Assembly: GCF_003477605.1 (NCBI RefSeq)
Contig: NZ_QUDR01000024.1
Location: forward strand, 1-48,745
Direction: 5' to 3'
Length of the DNA stretch: 48,745 nucleotides
DNA from: Clostridium sp. AF37-5
GTDB lineage: Bacteria; Bacillota; Clostridia; Lachnospirales; Lachnospiraceae
Shown here: positions 17,195-24,356 of the stretch, in pieces
Numbering within the stretch: position 1 is the stretch's first letter
How the letters are laid out: each line of letters opens with the position of its first letter
Notes under the pieces: generated by a model
Told to the model about the DNA's origin: nothing
Databases searched by the model: none
The model's input: the letters and a program-made list of their open reading frames with translations, nothing else
Program-made: the position numbers and the translations under genes

Positions 17195-17635
17195 TTGGAT
17201 ATTCGAGTGGACAACATGCAGCAGGTAAATGCGACGACACAGACGCAGCAGGCGCAGCAAAGTGGAGAAGATTTTAAATTTACACTGATGAGTTCGATTG
17301 AAGAAGCCGGTCTTTCCGAGCGGTTATCGGTTATGATGCAGGAAATTACGATGCAGGGAGAAAAGCTTGGCAAGCATATGGATGTCCGGGATATGAAGCA
17401 TTACCGCCGCCTCATTCAGGAATTTATGAATGAGATAGTAAATCGTTCGCATAAATTCAGCCGTGAAAATTTCTTGGACCGCCGGGGCAGACACCGTGTG
17501 TATGGCATGATTAAGCGTGTGAATGTGGTGTTGGATGAACTGGCGGGAGAGTTGATTAAAGAAGAAAAAGATACCCTTGCGATTTTGAGTAAAGTCGATG
17601 AAATCAGAGGGTTATTACTGGATATTATTACGTGA
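17195..17635 (+). CDS. yaaR: YaaR family protein (DUF327)
   Basis: About 146 residues, cytoplasmic and helical. After a Gln/Thr-rich N-terminus it carries the family region with EITMQGEKLGKHMDVRDMKHYRR, FMNEIVNRSHKFS and RRGRHRVYGMIKRVN. I prefer the TTG at 17195 (GAGGTG five bases upstream) over the GTG at 17156, which lies only five bases behind the previous stop and lacks a ribosome site. Sits between the guanylate kinase and holB as in Bacillus, where yaaR lies between darA and holB. Molecular role unknown. Confidence 0.88.
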   Translation: MDIRVDNMQQVNATTQTQQAQQSGEDFKFTLMSSIEEAGLSERLSVMMQEITMQGEKLGKHMDVRDMKHYRRLIQEFMNEIVNRSHKFSRENFLDRRGRHRVYGMIKRVNVVLDELAGELIKEEKDTLAILSKVDEIRGLLLDIIT

Positions 17636-17653
17636 TAAAAGAAGGGAGAAACG

Positions 17654-18637
17654 ATGTTTTCATTTTCAGAGATTGTAGGTCATGAACAGATAAAGGAACA
17701 TATGCAGGCAGCGATTCGTGATAAGAAACCGTTTCACGCATATTTGTTCCAAGGCGAGGAAGGTGTTGGTAAAGAAGCGCTGGCGAGGACGTTTGCCGCT
17801 GGTTTGCAGTGTCAGAGTGAGTCGGCAGATAAACCGTGCAAGGAATGTGTATCCTGCCGCCAGATGGAGTCCGGAAATCAGCCGGATGTTATCTGGGTAA
17901 CAAGAGAGAAGGCGAGCCTTGGCGTGGATGAAATCCGCGAGCAGCTTTGCAATACGATGGATATTAAGCCGTTTTCGAGTCCGTATAAAATTTACCTCGT
18001 GCCGGAGGCGGAAAAAATGACAGAGGCGGCACAGAATGCGCTGTTAAAAACAATTGAGGAACCGCCGGAATATGGTATTGTCATTTTGATGACAAGTAAC
18101 ATTTCTGCGTTGCTGCCGACGATTCAGTCGCGCTGTCTTACGATGGAGTTTCGTCCGCTCAGCACTGCCGTTGTGGAATCGTATGTCAAAGAACATTGTC
18201 AGGTGCCGGATTATCAGGCGAGAGCGAGTGCGGCATTTGCACAGGGAAATCTGGGGAAAGCGATGCGGTATGCCAAATCGGAAGATTTCATTGAGAGAAA
18301 AGACCATATTATTTCTCTGCTGCGGCATGTGGAGCAGATGGATTTGTCTGAGATGTTAGCGGTAATTAAAGATTTGGGAACACGCAAGGATGAAGTGCGT
18401 GATTATATTGATTTAATGGTGCTATGGTACCGGGATGTGCTTTTGTTTAAGGCGACAAAGGACATTAACCAGTTATTGTTCCAGGATGAGGCGTCTTACA
18501 TTTCCCGTGAGGCAAGCCACCGCAGTTATGAGAAAATTGAGGAAATATTGCAGGCGTTTGAAAAGGCAAAAGTCCGTCTGCGCGCAAATGTAAATTTTGA
18601 TATTACGATGGAACTTATGCTTCTTACTTTGAAATAG
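17654..18637 (+). CDS. holB: DNA polymerase III delta-prime subunit
   Basis: 327 residues, AAA+ clamp-loader subunit of the replicase. P-loop GEEGVGKEA, a zinc-knuckle cysteine group (QC...PCKECVSC), LLKTIEEPPEYGIVILMT and the SRC motif (QSRCLTM) that supplies the arginine finger. The final third is the collar domain. ATG 17654 has GAAGGGAG nine bases upstream. Directly followed by ricT as in Bacillus. Confidence 0.94.
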   Translation: MFSFSEIVGHEQIKEHMQAAIRDKKPFHAYLFQGEEGVGKEALARTFAAGLQCQSESADKPCKECVSCRQMESGNQPDVIWVTREKASLGVDEIREQLCNTMDIKPFSSPYKIYLVPEAEKMTEAAQNALLKTIEEPPEYGIVILMTSNISALLPTIQSRCLTMEFRPLSTAVVESYVKEHCQVPDYQARASAAFAQGNLGKAMRYAKSEDFIERKDHIISLLRHVEQMDLSEMLAVIKDLGTRKDEVRDYIDLMVLWYRDVLLFKATKDINQLLFQDEASYISREASHRSYEKIEEILQAFEKAKVRLRANVNFDITMELMLLTLK

Positions 18638-18653
18638 AGATACGGAGGTTATT

Positions 18654-19565
18654 ATGAAGATTATTATTGGTGTTAGTTTTCGACAAGCGGGAAAAGTATA
18701 TTTTTTTGATCCGGGCGATGAACAGATTGAGCGCGGGGAGCACGTAATTGTTGAGACGGCAAAAGGAGTTGAATACGGAACGGTTGTTGTGCCAAACCGT
18801 GAGATGGCAGAGGAGAAAATTGTGGCACCGTTGAAAAAGATTATTCGTGTGGCAACGCCGAAAGATGAAGATATCGAGTTAAAGAATCGTGAAAAAGAAA
18901 AAGATGCATATAAAATCTGTATTGAAAAAATAGCAAAACACAGATTGGAAATGAAGTTGATTGCGGCTGAGTATACATTTGATAACAATAAATTATTGTT
19001 TTATTTTACAGCGGATGGACGAATTGATTTCCGCGAGCTGGTAAAAGATTTGGCAAGCGTATTCCGCACTCGAATTGAACTTAGACAGATTGGTGTGCGT
19101 GATGAAACAAAAATCTGCGGTGGAATTGGAATCTGCGGAAGAACTTTGTGCTGTCACAGTTATTTATCCGAGTTTGCGCCGGTTTCGATTAAAATGGCAA
19201 AGGAACAGAACCTTTCTCTGAATCCGACGAAAATATCCGGTGTCTGCGGACGTCTGATGTGTTGCTTGAAAAATGAGGAAGAGGCTTATGAGGAATTAAA
19301 CAGTCGTCTGCCACACATTGGAAGTCGTGTGAAAACGGCGGAAGGTTTGGATGCGGAAGTACAGAGCGTAAGTGTCTTAAAGCAACTTGTGAAGGTTATT
19401 GTTTTTTTGGATGACGGCGAGAAAGAGGTGCGTGAGTACCGTGTGGATGAGTTGAAATTTCGTCCGAACAAGTCGAAAAACAGAATTAAAGATAAACATG
19501 ATAAAGAGTTGAAGAAGTTAGAGGCAATGGAGAAAAAGGAAGGAAAATCGAAGCTGAATGAGTAA
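18654..19565 (+). CDS. ricT: RicT/PSP1 domain iron-sulfur protein
   Basis: 303 residues of the YaaT/RicT family. In Bacillus it forms the Y complex with RicA/RicF, which controls RNase Y-dependent mRNA processing, phosphorelay and competence. The C-terminal PSP1 domain shows the expected cysteine set: KICGGIGICGRTLCCHSY and GVCGRLMCC, known to hold [4Fe-4S] clusters in this family. The protein ends in a Lys-rich tail (from about 275). ATG 18654 follows CGGAGG. It overlaps trmN6 by eight bases. No yabA follows, unlike Bacillus. Confidence 0.93.
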   Translation: MKIIIGVSFRQAGKVYFFDPGDEQIERGEHVIVETAKGVEYGTVVVPNREMAEEKIVAPLKKIIRVATPKDEDIELKNREKEKDAYKICIEKIAKHRLEMKLIAAEYTFDNNKLLFYFTADGRIDFRELVKDLASVFRTRIELRQIGVRDETKICGGIGICGRTLCCHSYLSEFAPVSIKMAKEQNLSLNPTKISGVCGRLMCCLKNEEEAYEELNSRLPHIGSRVKTAEGLDAEVQSVSVLKQLVKVIVFLDDGEKEVREYRVDELKFRPNKSKNRIKDKHDKELKKLEAMEKKEGKSKLNE

Positions 19566-20313
19566 TCAAAAAGACCCAAAGGATTTTCTTTGCGATGGCG
19601 AGCGGCTGGATGATTTGCAGCGGGATGGAATGTACATTATTCAGAATCCGAAGTGGTTCTGCTTTGGCATGGATGCTGTCCTTTTATCCGCATACGCAAA
19701 GGTAAAGGAAGGGGAAAAATGTTTGGACCTTGGCTGTGGAAACGGCATTATTCCGCTACTGCTTTCCGGACGTACCAAGGGAAGCTCCTTTACCGGGCTG
19801 GAACTGCAAAAAGATATTGCCGAAATGGCGAAACGCAGTGTGGCGTATAACGAAAAAGAAGATAAAGTGCATATTGTGCAGGGTGATATCAGGGAAGCCA
19901 CTTCAATTTTTGAAGCTGCTTCCTTTGACGTTGTTACGAGTAATCCGCCGTATTTGAATCAATCCAATGGTCGTGTCAGCGAGGCGTCACACAAGGCGAT
20001 TGCCAGACATGAACTTTTCTGCACATTTGAAGACGTGGTAAAAGCCGCGGCGAAGCTTTTGCGTCCCGGCGGGCGTTTTTATCTGGTACACAGACCGTTT
20101 CGCTTAGCGGAAATTATTTCCTGTATGGTGCAGTACAAATTGGAGCCAAAACGGATGAGACTGGTTTATCCGTATGTTGATAAAGAACCAAATATGGTTT
20201 TAATAGAGGGAGTTCGAGGAGGAAATCGTCAATTGACAGTTGAAAAACCGTTAATTGTATACGAAGATACGAATCAATACACAGAGGAAGTGAGGCGGAT
20301 GTATTATGATTAG
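19558..20313 (+). CDS. trmN6: tRNA1(Val) N6-adenosine methyltransferase
   Basis: 251 residues, SAM-dependent N6-adenine methyltransferase of the TrmN6/YabB family. Motif I is DLGCGNGIIPLLL, followed by an acidic GLELQ; the catalytic NPPY motif appears as TSNPPYLN. VHRPFRLAEII and the C-terminal half are typical of the family. Expected target is adenosine 37 of tRNA-Val, inferred from family. The start overlaps the end of ricT and its own end overlaps rsmI, each by eight bases, consistent with translational coupling. Confidence 0.93.
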   Translation: MSNQKDPKDFLCDGERLDDLQRDGMYIIQNPKWFCFGMDAVLLSAYAKVKEGEKCLDLGCGNGIIPLLLSGRTKGSSFTGLELQKDIAEMAKRSVAYNEKEDKVHIVQGDIREATSIFEAASFDVVTSNPPYLNQSNGRVSEASHKAIARHELFCTFEDVVKAAAKLLRPGGRFYLVHRPFRLAEIISCMVQYKLEPKRMRLVYPYVDKEPNMVLIEGVRGGNRQLTVEKPLIVYEDTNQYTEEVRRMYYD

Positions 20314-21169
20314 AGAAGATAAAACGGGAATGTTATATTTGTGTGCTACGCCGATTGGCAATCTGGAGGATGTTACACTTCGTGTTCTCCGCATTTTAAA
20401 GGAAGCCGATGTGGTGGCGGCTGAAGATACCAGACAAAGCATCAAGCTTTTAAATCATTATGAAATCAAGACCCCGCTTGTCAGCTACCATGAGCATAAT
20501 AAATATGAAAAGACGCCGGTTTTAGTACAGCGCATGTTGAAAGGTGAGACGATTGCGCTTGTTACGGATGCCGGTACGCCGGCAATTTCAGACCCTGGTG
20601 AGGATTTGGTTAGGGCGTGCTATGAAGCGGGAATCCCGGTTACATCTCTTCCTGGGCCGGCAGCGGTAATTACAGCGCTGACCTTGTCGGGTATGCCAGC
20701 CCGCCGGTTTACTTTTGAAGGATTTCTGTCGGTGGATAAAAAGGAAAGAAAAGAAGTGTTAGACCGTCTTGAAAGGACGACCTGCACAACGATTTTTTAT
20801 GAAGCGCCGCATCGACTCAAAAAGACACTAGCATTATTTTGTGAGATTCTAGGTGAAAACCACCGGATTGCCATCTGCAAGGAACTGACCAAAAAACATG
20901 AGACGGTGCTTCATTTTACTTTAGGTGAGGCTGTGGCGTATTATGAAGCGAACGAGCCAAAAGGTGAGTTTGTGCTTGTACTGGAAGGGAAAAGTGCAGA
21001 AGATATGAACCGCGCCAAACAGGAGAAGTGGCAGGAAATGCCGCTGCCCAAACATATGAAAATCTATGAAGATAAAGGGCTTAGCCGCAAGGAAGCGATG
21101 AAGGCAGTGGCGAAAGACCGAGGCGTATCCAAACGGGAGATATATGCGAAATTACTCGAAGATGAGTAG
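20306..21169 (+). CDS. rsmI: 16S rRNA ribose 2'-O-methyltransferase RsmI
   Basis: 287 residues, SAM-dependent tetrapyrrole-methylase fold that methylates the ribose of C1402 of 16S rRNA. It begins GMLYLCATPIGNLEDVTLR and shows EDTRQSIKLLNHY, VTDAGTPAISDPG, SLPGPAAVITAL and FYEAPHRL. The extra C-terminal segment (about 230-287, including GLSRKEAMKAVAKD) is common in Firmicute RsmI. ATG 20306 overlaps trmN6. Last gene of the operon. In Bacillus abrB follows at once; here 2.7 kb of altered DNA intervenes. Confidence 0.96.
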   Translation: MIREDKTGMLYLCATPIGNLEDVTLRVLRILKEADVVAAEDTRQSIKLLNHYEIKTPLVSYHEHNKYEKTPVLVQRMLKGETIALVTDAGTPAISDPGEDLVRACYEAGIPVTSLPGPAAVITALTLSGMPARRFTFEGFLSVDKKERKEVLDRLERTTCTTIFYEAPHRLKKTLALFCEILGENHRIAICKELTKKHETVLHFTLGEAVAYYEANEPKGEFVLVLEGKSAEDMNRAKQEKWQEMPLPKHMKIYEDKGLSRKEAMKAVAKDRGVSKREIYAKLLEDE

Positions 21170-21201
21170 GGGGCGAAATTTACTGGGTGAGGTTGCCATA
21201 A

Positions 21202-21449
21202 GTTGACCGGGTTTTGAAAAATTGCAAATCCGGTCAACCATTTTATAGACATAAGGTGACTGAAATTCCATTTTGTGTTAAATAGGTCAACCAAATAGTC
21301 TTAAACGAATGACCGTATTTGCAATTATGTGAATTAAGGCCAACAAATACATTTCAAAAGTTGACTCAATTTAGAAAAAAACAAATATAAGTCAACGAAA
21401 GAGTAAAATTTTGTTGACCGTGGGAGAAGTTTTTCTAAATCAAGTCAAC
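21202..21449. repeat. Array A: five 37-nt GTTGAC hairpin units
   Basis: Units at 21202-21238, 21255-21291, 21308-21344, 21360-21396 and 21413-21449. Each begins with GTTGAC (or GGTGAC/AATGAC) and ends with GTCAAC (or GCCAAC); all are exactly 37 nt. Linkers are 16, 16, 15 and 16 nt. Unit interiors differ from each other. The array directly follows rsmI and is the main content of 21170-21480. Confidence 0.9.
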
Positions 21450-21527
21450 ATGATAGTTATTATGTAAGAAATCTATTTTCCCATCACGGCTTTAATTCTT
21501 CTAACATCAGCGGAGGAGGGTTATCAA

Positions 21528-21804
21528 CTAAAATTTCATCTTCTTCTGAAACAGGTCAGCAATAATCTGAGCCGTCTCGCTCATCCCCAAATATCGGATT
21601 TGATGCATAAGTCATAATTTTTGGCATTGCCCCAGTCAGTTTTAGTAAAATGTCTGCAGTGAATTACTCCGTCATGGTGGAGCAGATAATCCGGTATTTT
21701 GGGCTGGCTGGGTGTTAATCCGGTATCTTTGACACTTGATACAAGAGCTTTTTGAAACATCAGGTGTTCGGACATCAAAAGGTAGTGAGGTGTTTTTTTT
21801 TCAT
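21528..21804 (-). pseudogene. Chimeric remnant: MarR head, cytidylate-kinase-like tail
   Basis: Reading down from the ATG at 21804 (GGAGG upstream) gives MKKK and then, after a one-base slip in a run of nine A, the segment SEHLMFQKALVSSVKDTGL and PSQPKIPDYLLHHDG. This matches the start of a MarR-type regulator. From about 21665 the same frame continues as HFTKTDWGNAKNYDLCIKSD, the typical C-terminal region of cytidylate-kinase-like proteins, and after another one-base slip near 21581 ends as SETAQIIADLF. No full gene for either protein remains. Best read as a deletion fusion with two frameshifts. Confidence 0.6.
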
Positions 21805-21892
21805 AATAACCTCCATAATTAGAAATCTAATCGAATGTGCACCATGAAAAACAAAAAGTCAATGGGAATTATTTTGAAAACGGAAACTTTCA

Positions 21893-21921
21893 TTGTTGCC
21901 CGGACGCAAGTGTGGTATAGT
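21893..21921 (+). promoter_or_regulatory. Promoter before the phosphatase gene
   Basis: TTGTTG (21893-21898), 17-bp spacer, TATAGT (21916-21921). It precedes the short MASSKDYL reading frame and then the histidine phosphatase gene. Confidence 0.65.
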
Positions 21922-21947
21922 TATGCTCAAAGAGAGGTGTGAAAAAT

Positions 21948-21971
21948 ATGGCATCAAGTAAAGATTATTTA
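21948..21971 (+). pseudogene. Possible tfoX N-terminal stub
   Basis: ATG 21948 with GAGAGG upstream encodes MASSKDYL, the usual first residues of Lachnospiraceae TfoX-N proteins, and then loses all resemblance. The frame continues to a stop after 38 codons, running into the phosphatase start in another frame. This suggests that the phosphatase inherited the promoter and leader of a deleted gene. The match is short, so the call is tentative. Confidence 0.4.
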
Positions 21972-21985
21972 GGAGGACTCACAAC

Positions 21986-22534
21986 ATGTTATACATTATG
22001 CGCCACGGAAAAACCGATTGGAATGCATTGCACAAACTTCAGGGAAGAACGGATATCCCATTAAATGAAGAAGGAAGATTAATGGCATCCAAAGCACACG
22101 AGGAATATAAGTCGTTGAATATCGATGTATGTTACTGTTCTCCGCTGATTCGGGCAGTGGAGACGGCGCAGATTGTGCTGAAAAACAGGGGAATTCCAAT
22201 TATAACAGATGAACGGCTGGTAGAGATGAGCTTTGGTGATTATGAGGGAATTGAAAATAGTTTTAAAATTCCGGATTGTCCAATTAACCTTATCTTTCAC
22301 AAACCGCAGGAATACATAGAATCAATCGGTGGGGCGGAAACCTTTGCAGAGCTTTTTGCGAGAACAGGTTCATTTCTGAAGGAAGTAATAGAACCTCAAT
22401 TGCAGGAAGGAAAGGATGTTCTTATTGTGGGACATGGCGCGATGAATTCCAGTATTATATGTCAGGTTAAGAATAAGCCAATCGAGGAGTTTTGGAGTGC
22501 GGGGCTTGAACAGTGTAAGATTTTACAATTGTAA
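21986..22534 (+). CDS. Histidine phosphatase family protein
   Basis: 182 residues of the phosphoglycerate-mutase-like phosphatase superfamily. Catalytic RHG motif at the very start (YIMRHGKTDWN), CYCSPLIRAVETA (second arginine), an acidic region LVEMSFGDYEG and the late VGHGAMN histidine. Such proteins dephosphorylate small metabolites; the substrate is unknown. ATG 21986 has AGGAGG nine bases upstream. It lies in the disturbed segment between rsmI and abrB, which suggests acquisition. Confidence 0.9.
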   Translation: MLYIMRHGKTDWNALHKLQGRTDIPLNEEGRLMASKAHEEYKSLNIDVCYCSPLIRAVETAQIVLKNRGIPIITDERLVEMSFGDYEGIENSFKIPDCPINLIFHKPQEYIESIGGAETFAELFARTGSFLKEVIEPQLQEGKDVLIVGHGAMNSSIICQVKNKPIEEFWSAGLEQCKILQL

Positions 22535-22566
22535 ATTGAGAGGAACCGGGGAGAAGGAATTAAAAG

Positions 22567-22595
22567 TTGACAATGCGGTTAGTCTATGCTAACTT
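22567..22595 (+). promoter_or_regulatory. Promoter of the BAAT-like hydrolase gene
   Basis: TTGACA (22567-22572), 17-bp spacer, TAACTT (22590-22595). Confidence 0.5.
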
Positions 22596-22651
22596 TGAGC
22601 TGACAGAAAAGAGTGGGATTATCATTCGAATAAGATACTGGAGGAAGAGCA

Positions 22652-23581
22652 ATGAAAAAGTTATTTTTTGAAACCGAAAAAGATGGTTTTTATGGAACTT
22701 ATTATGTAAATCCCAAAGGTTCAGACTGTGCGGTTATTGGATTGTTTGGAGATGACCCCAATGATTATATGGCGAAGTGCGGGGCAAAATGGCTTCATAA
22801 AAATGGTGTCAATGTTCTTTGTATGTCGCCGGGAAAGAAAAATTACAGCCATGTAAATTTTCCACTCGAACGTATTGAGACGGCAATCCAGTGGCTGAAA
22901 AATAATGGAAATCAAAAAATCGGAATTATGGGAATGAGTACAGCGGGTATGGATGCTCTTGTTGCAGCTTCTTTATTTTCAGATATTACGCTGACATTTG
23001 CTCTTACGCCTAGTGATTTTGTATGGCAGGGATTTGAGCAGGGAGAAAAGGATGGATGCAAGGAATGGCCGATTCCGGGAGCGTCCACTCTTTCCTGGAA
23101 GGGAGAGCCTCTTGCCTATATGCCGTTTATATATGAGCATCCGGTATATTGGCAGAAAATTCAGGAAGAAACAAAAGGTTCCGGTGATATTGAACGCAGC
23201 ACCTGCCTGTTTATTGACTCTGAAAATGCAAGAGAACATACCGAAGAGGAAATGATTCCGGTTGAGAATATAAAGGGCAGACTGTTTCTTGTAGGAGCCG
23301 AGGATGATTCCTTCTGGGAGACAGGAAAATACATCCGCCGTATGGATGAACGGTTAAAAGAGCGCCCGCATACCTGTGAGTATGTGCCGCTCGTGTATGA
23401 ACACGGAACTCACTTTGTACTGCCGGGATCTTTGCTTCGCAAGGCTTTGCCGGTGGGACTTAAATTTGTGATGCGATTTATTTTCAAAGCGGCAAAAGAA
23501 TATCCAAATGAGTGTGAAAAAACGCGAAAAGATATTGACAGAAGACTTTCTTCTGCCCTAAAAGAGTGGCGGGAAGAGTAG
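22652..23581 (+). CDS. Alpha/beta hydrolase, BAAT C-terminal-like
   Basis: 309 residues resembling the catalytic part of acyl-CoA thioesterase / bile-acid-CoA:amino-acid N-acyltransferase-like hydrolases. The nucleophile elbow reads GIMGMSTAG (Ser in place of the Cys used by transferases), the acid is probably in VGAEDD and the histidine in EHGTHFVLP. Hence a serine esterase or thioesterase is more likely than a transferase. No signal peptide, so cytosolic. ATG 22652 follows GGAGGAAG. It lies beside the histidine phosphatase between the two GTTGAC arrays. Substrate unknown. Confidence 0.85.
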   Translation: MKKLFFETEKDGFYGTYYVNPKGSDCAVIGLFGDDPNDYMAKCGAKWLHKNGVNVLCMSPGKKNYSHVNFPLERIETAIQWLKNNGNQKIGIMGMSTAGMDALVAASLFSDITLTFALTPSDFVWQGFEQGEKDGCKEWPIPGASTLSWKGEPLAYMPFIYEHPVYWQKIQEETKGSGDIERSTCLFIDSENAREHTEEEMIPVENIKGRLFLVGAEDDSFWETGKYIRRMDERLKERPHTCEYVPLVYEHGTHFVLPGSLLRKALPVGLKFVMRFIFKAAKEYPNECEKTRKDIDRRLSSALKEWREE

Positions 23582-23615
23582 ATTATGAAACTTTTGCAGG
23601 AGATATTTGCAGTTA

Positions 23616-23758
23616 GTTGACCTGATTTGTCAAAAGCATAAATCCAGTCAACCACTTTATAGACAAAAGTTGACTTAATTAGAGAAAAAGTAGAAAAAAG
23701 TCAAATGGAAGCCGAATTTTGGTTGACCGTTGTTGTAATTTTTATAAAACAGGTCAAC
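23616..23758. repeat. Array B: three 37-nt GTTGAC hairpin units
   Basis: Units at 23616-23652, 23669-23705 and 23722-23758, linkers 16 nt. They match units 1, 4 and 5 of array A, not 2 and 3 (for example both first linkers read ACTTTATAGACA or ATTTTATAGACA). So array B looks like a two-unit deletion of the same element. Confidence 0.88.
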
Positions 23759-23814
23759 GCAGCGTTTCCATTTCTTTTTTTATCATACGACGGTGCAGCC
23801 AAATCACATAATAC

Positions 23815-23852
23815 ATAAAAAAAGACGCCCGAAGTCTGGGAAAACTTCGGGC
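23815..23852 (-). terminator. Terminator of abrB
   Basis: Minus strand GCCCGAAGT/ACTTCGGGC stem (23827-23852) followed by a run of T. Confidence 0.85.
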
Positions 23853-23873
23853 AAACACTAAAGGGATATATGA

Positions 23874-24134
23874 TTAAATTAAACCAGCAAGCTTTGATAA
23901 TTCGCGGATTGATTCTTTGGAAACTAATTTTCCTTTGTACTCAATCAAATCCTCTTCAGAACCAGTAAAGATATCCTGTTTCTGTCTTTCACATTTTCTT
24001 AAAATAATTTTGTCATCTTCAGTATATATTTCCAATAATTCGCGGTCTTTAAATCCTAAAGACTTGCGAAGTTCTTTTGGCAGAGTAATACGTCCGACTG
24101 CATCTAATTGTCTTGCAATACCTGTTTCAATCAT
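23874..24134 (-). CDS. AbrB family transition-state regulator
   Basis: 86 residues. N-terminal AbrB/MazE swapped-hairpin DNA-binding domain: TGIARQLDAVGRITLPKELR, then SLGFKDRELLEIY and DKIILRKC. The C-terminal half, FTGSEEDLIEYKGKLVSKES, resembles the multimerisation domain of Bacillus AbrB, so it is an AbrB or Abh rather than a toxin-linked MazE. I chose ATG 24134 (AAGGAG upstream); the 24200 start lies within the promoter. Own promoter and terminator. It occupies the position beyond rsmI that abrB has in Bacillus, and probably regulates growth-phase genes including itself. Confidence 0.93.
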   Translation of the reverse strand: MIETGIARQLDAVGRITLPKELRKSLGFKDRELLEIYTEDDKIILRKCERQKQDIFTGSEEDLIEYKGKLVSKESIRELSKLAGLI

Positions 24135-24171
24135 AGGTTTACTCCTTTGAAAACTTTTTTTAACGTATTCA

Positions 24172-24200
24172 ACTATAGTACGTTTTTGACATTTTGTCAA
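24172..24200 (-). promoter_or_regulatory. Sigma-A promoter of abrB
   Basis: Consensus TTGACA (24195-24200), 17-bp spacer, TATAGT (24172-24177), minus strand. TTGACA overlaps a small inverted repeat (TTGACAaaaTGTCAA), a possible operator. Confidence 0.85.
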
Positions 24201-24356
24201 GGAATTCGACGATTAAAAGAGTATAAAAAAATAATGAAAAAGAATAGACCTTTTTTATGACACACGGATGCATATAATAATAAGAAAAGGATGCTTTATT
24301 TTTTGTCCTAAAAGTGATAAAATGAAAATAATTAATCCGTGAAAGGAGTGTATTTC

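Noticed and set aside
21202..21449. CRISPR-like array
   Set aside because: The regular period is real, but the repeats are six-base inverted sites with variable neighbours, there are no cas genes, and unit interiors are not spacer-like between constant direct repeats.
21181..23873. Mobile element with transposase or integrase
   Set aside because: The cassette looks rearranged, but no transposase, integrase, terminal repeats of an IS or target duplication were seen.
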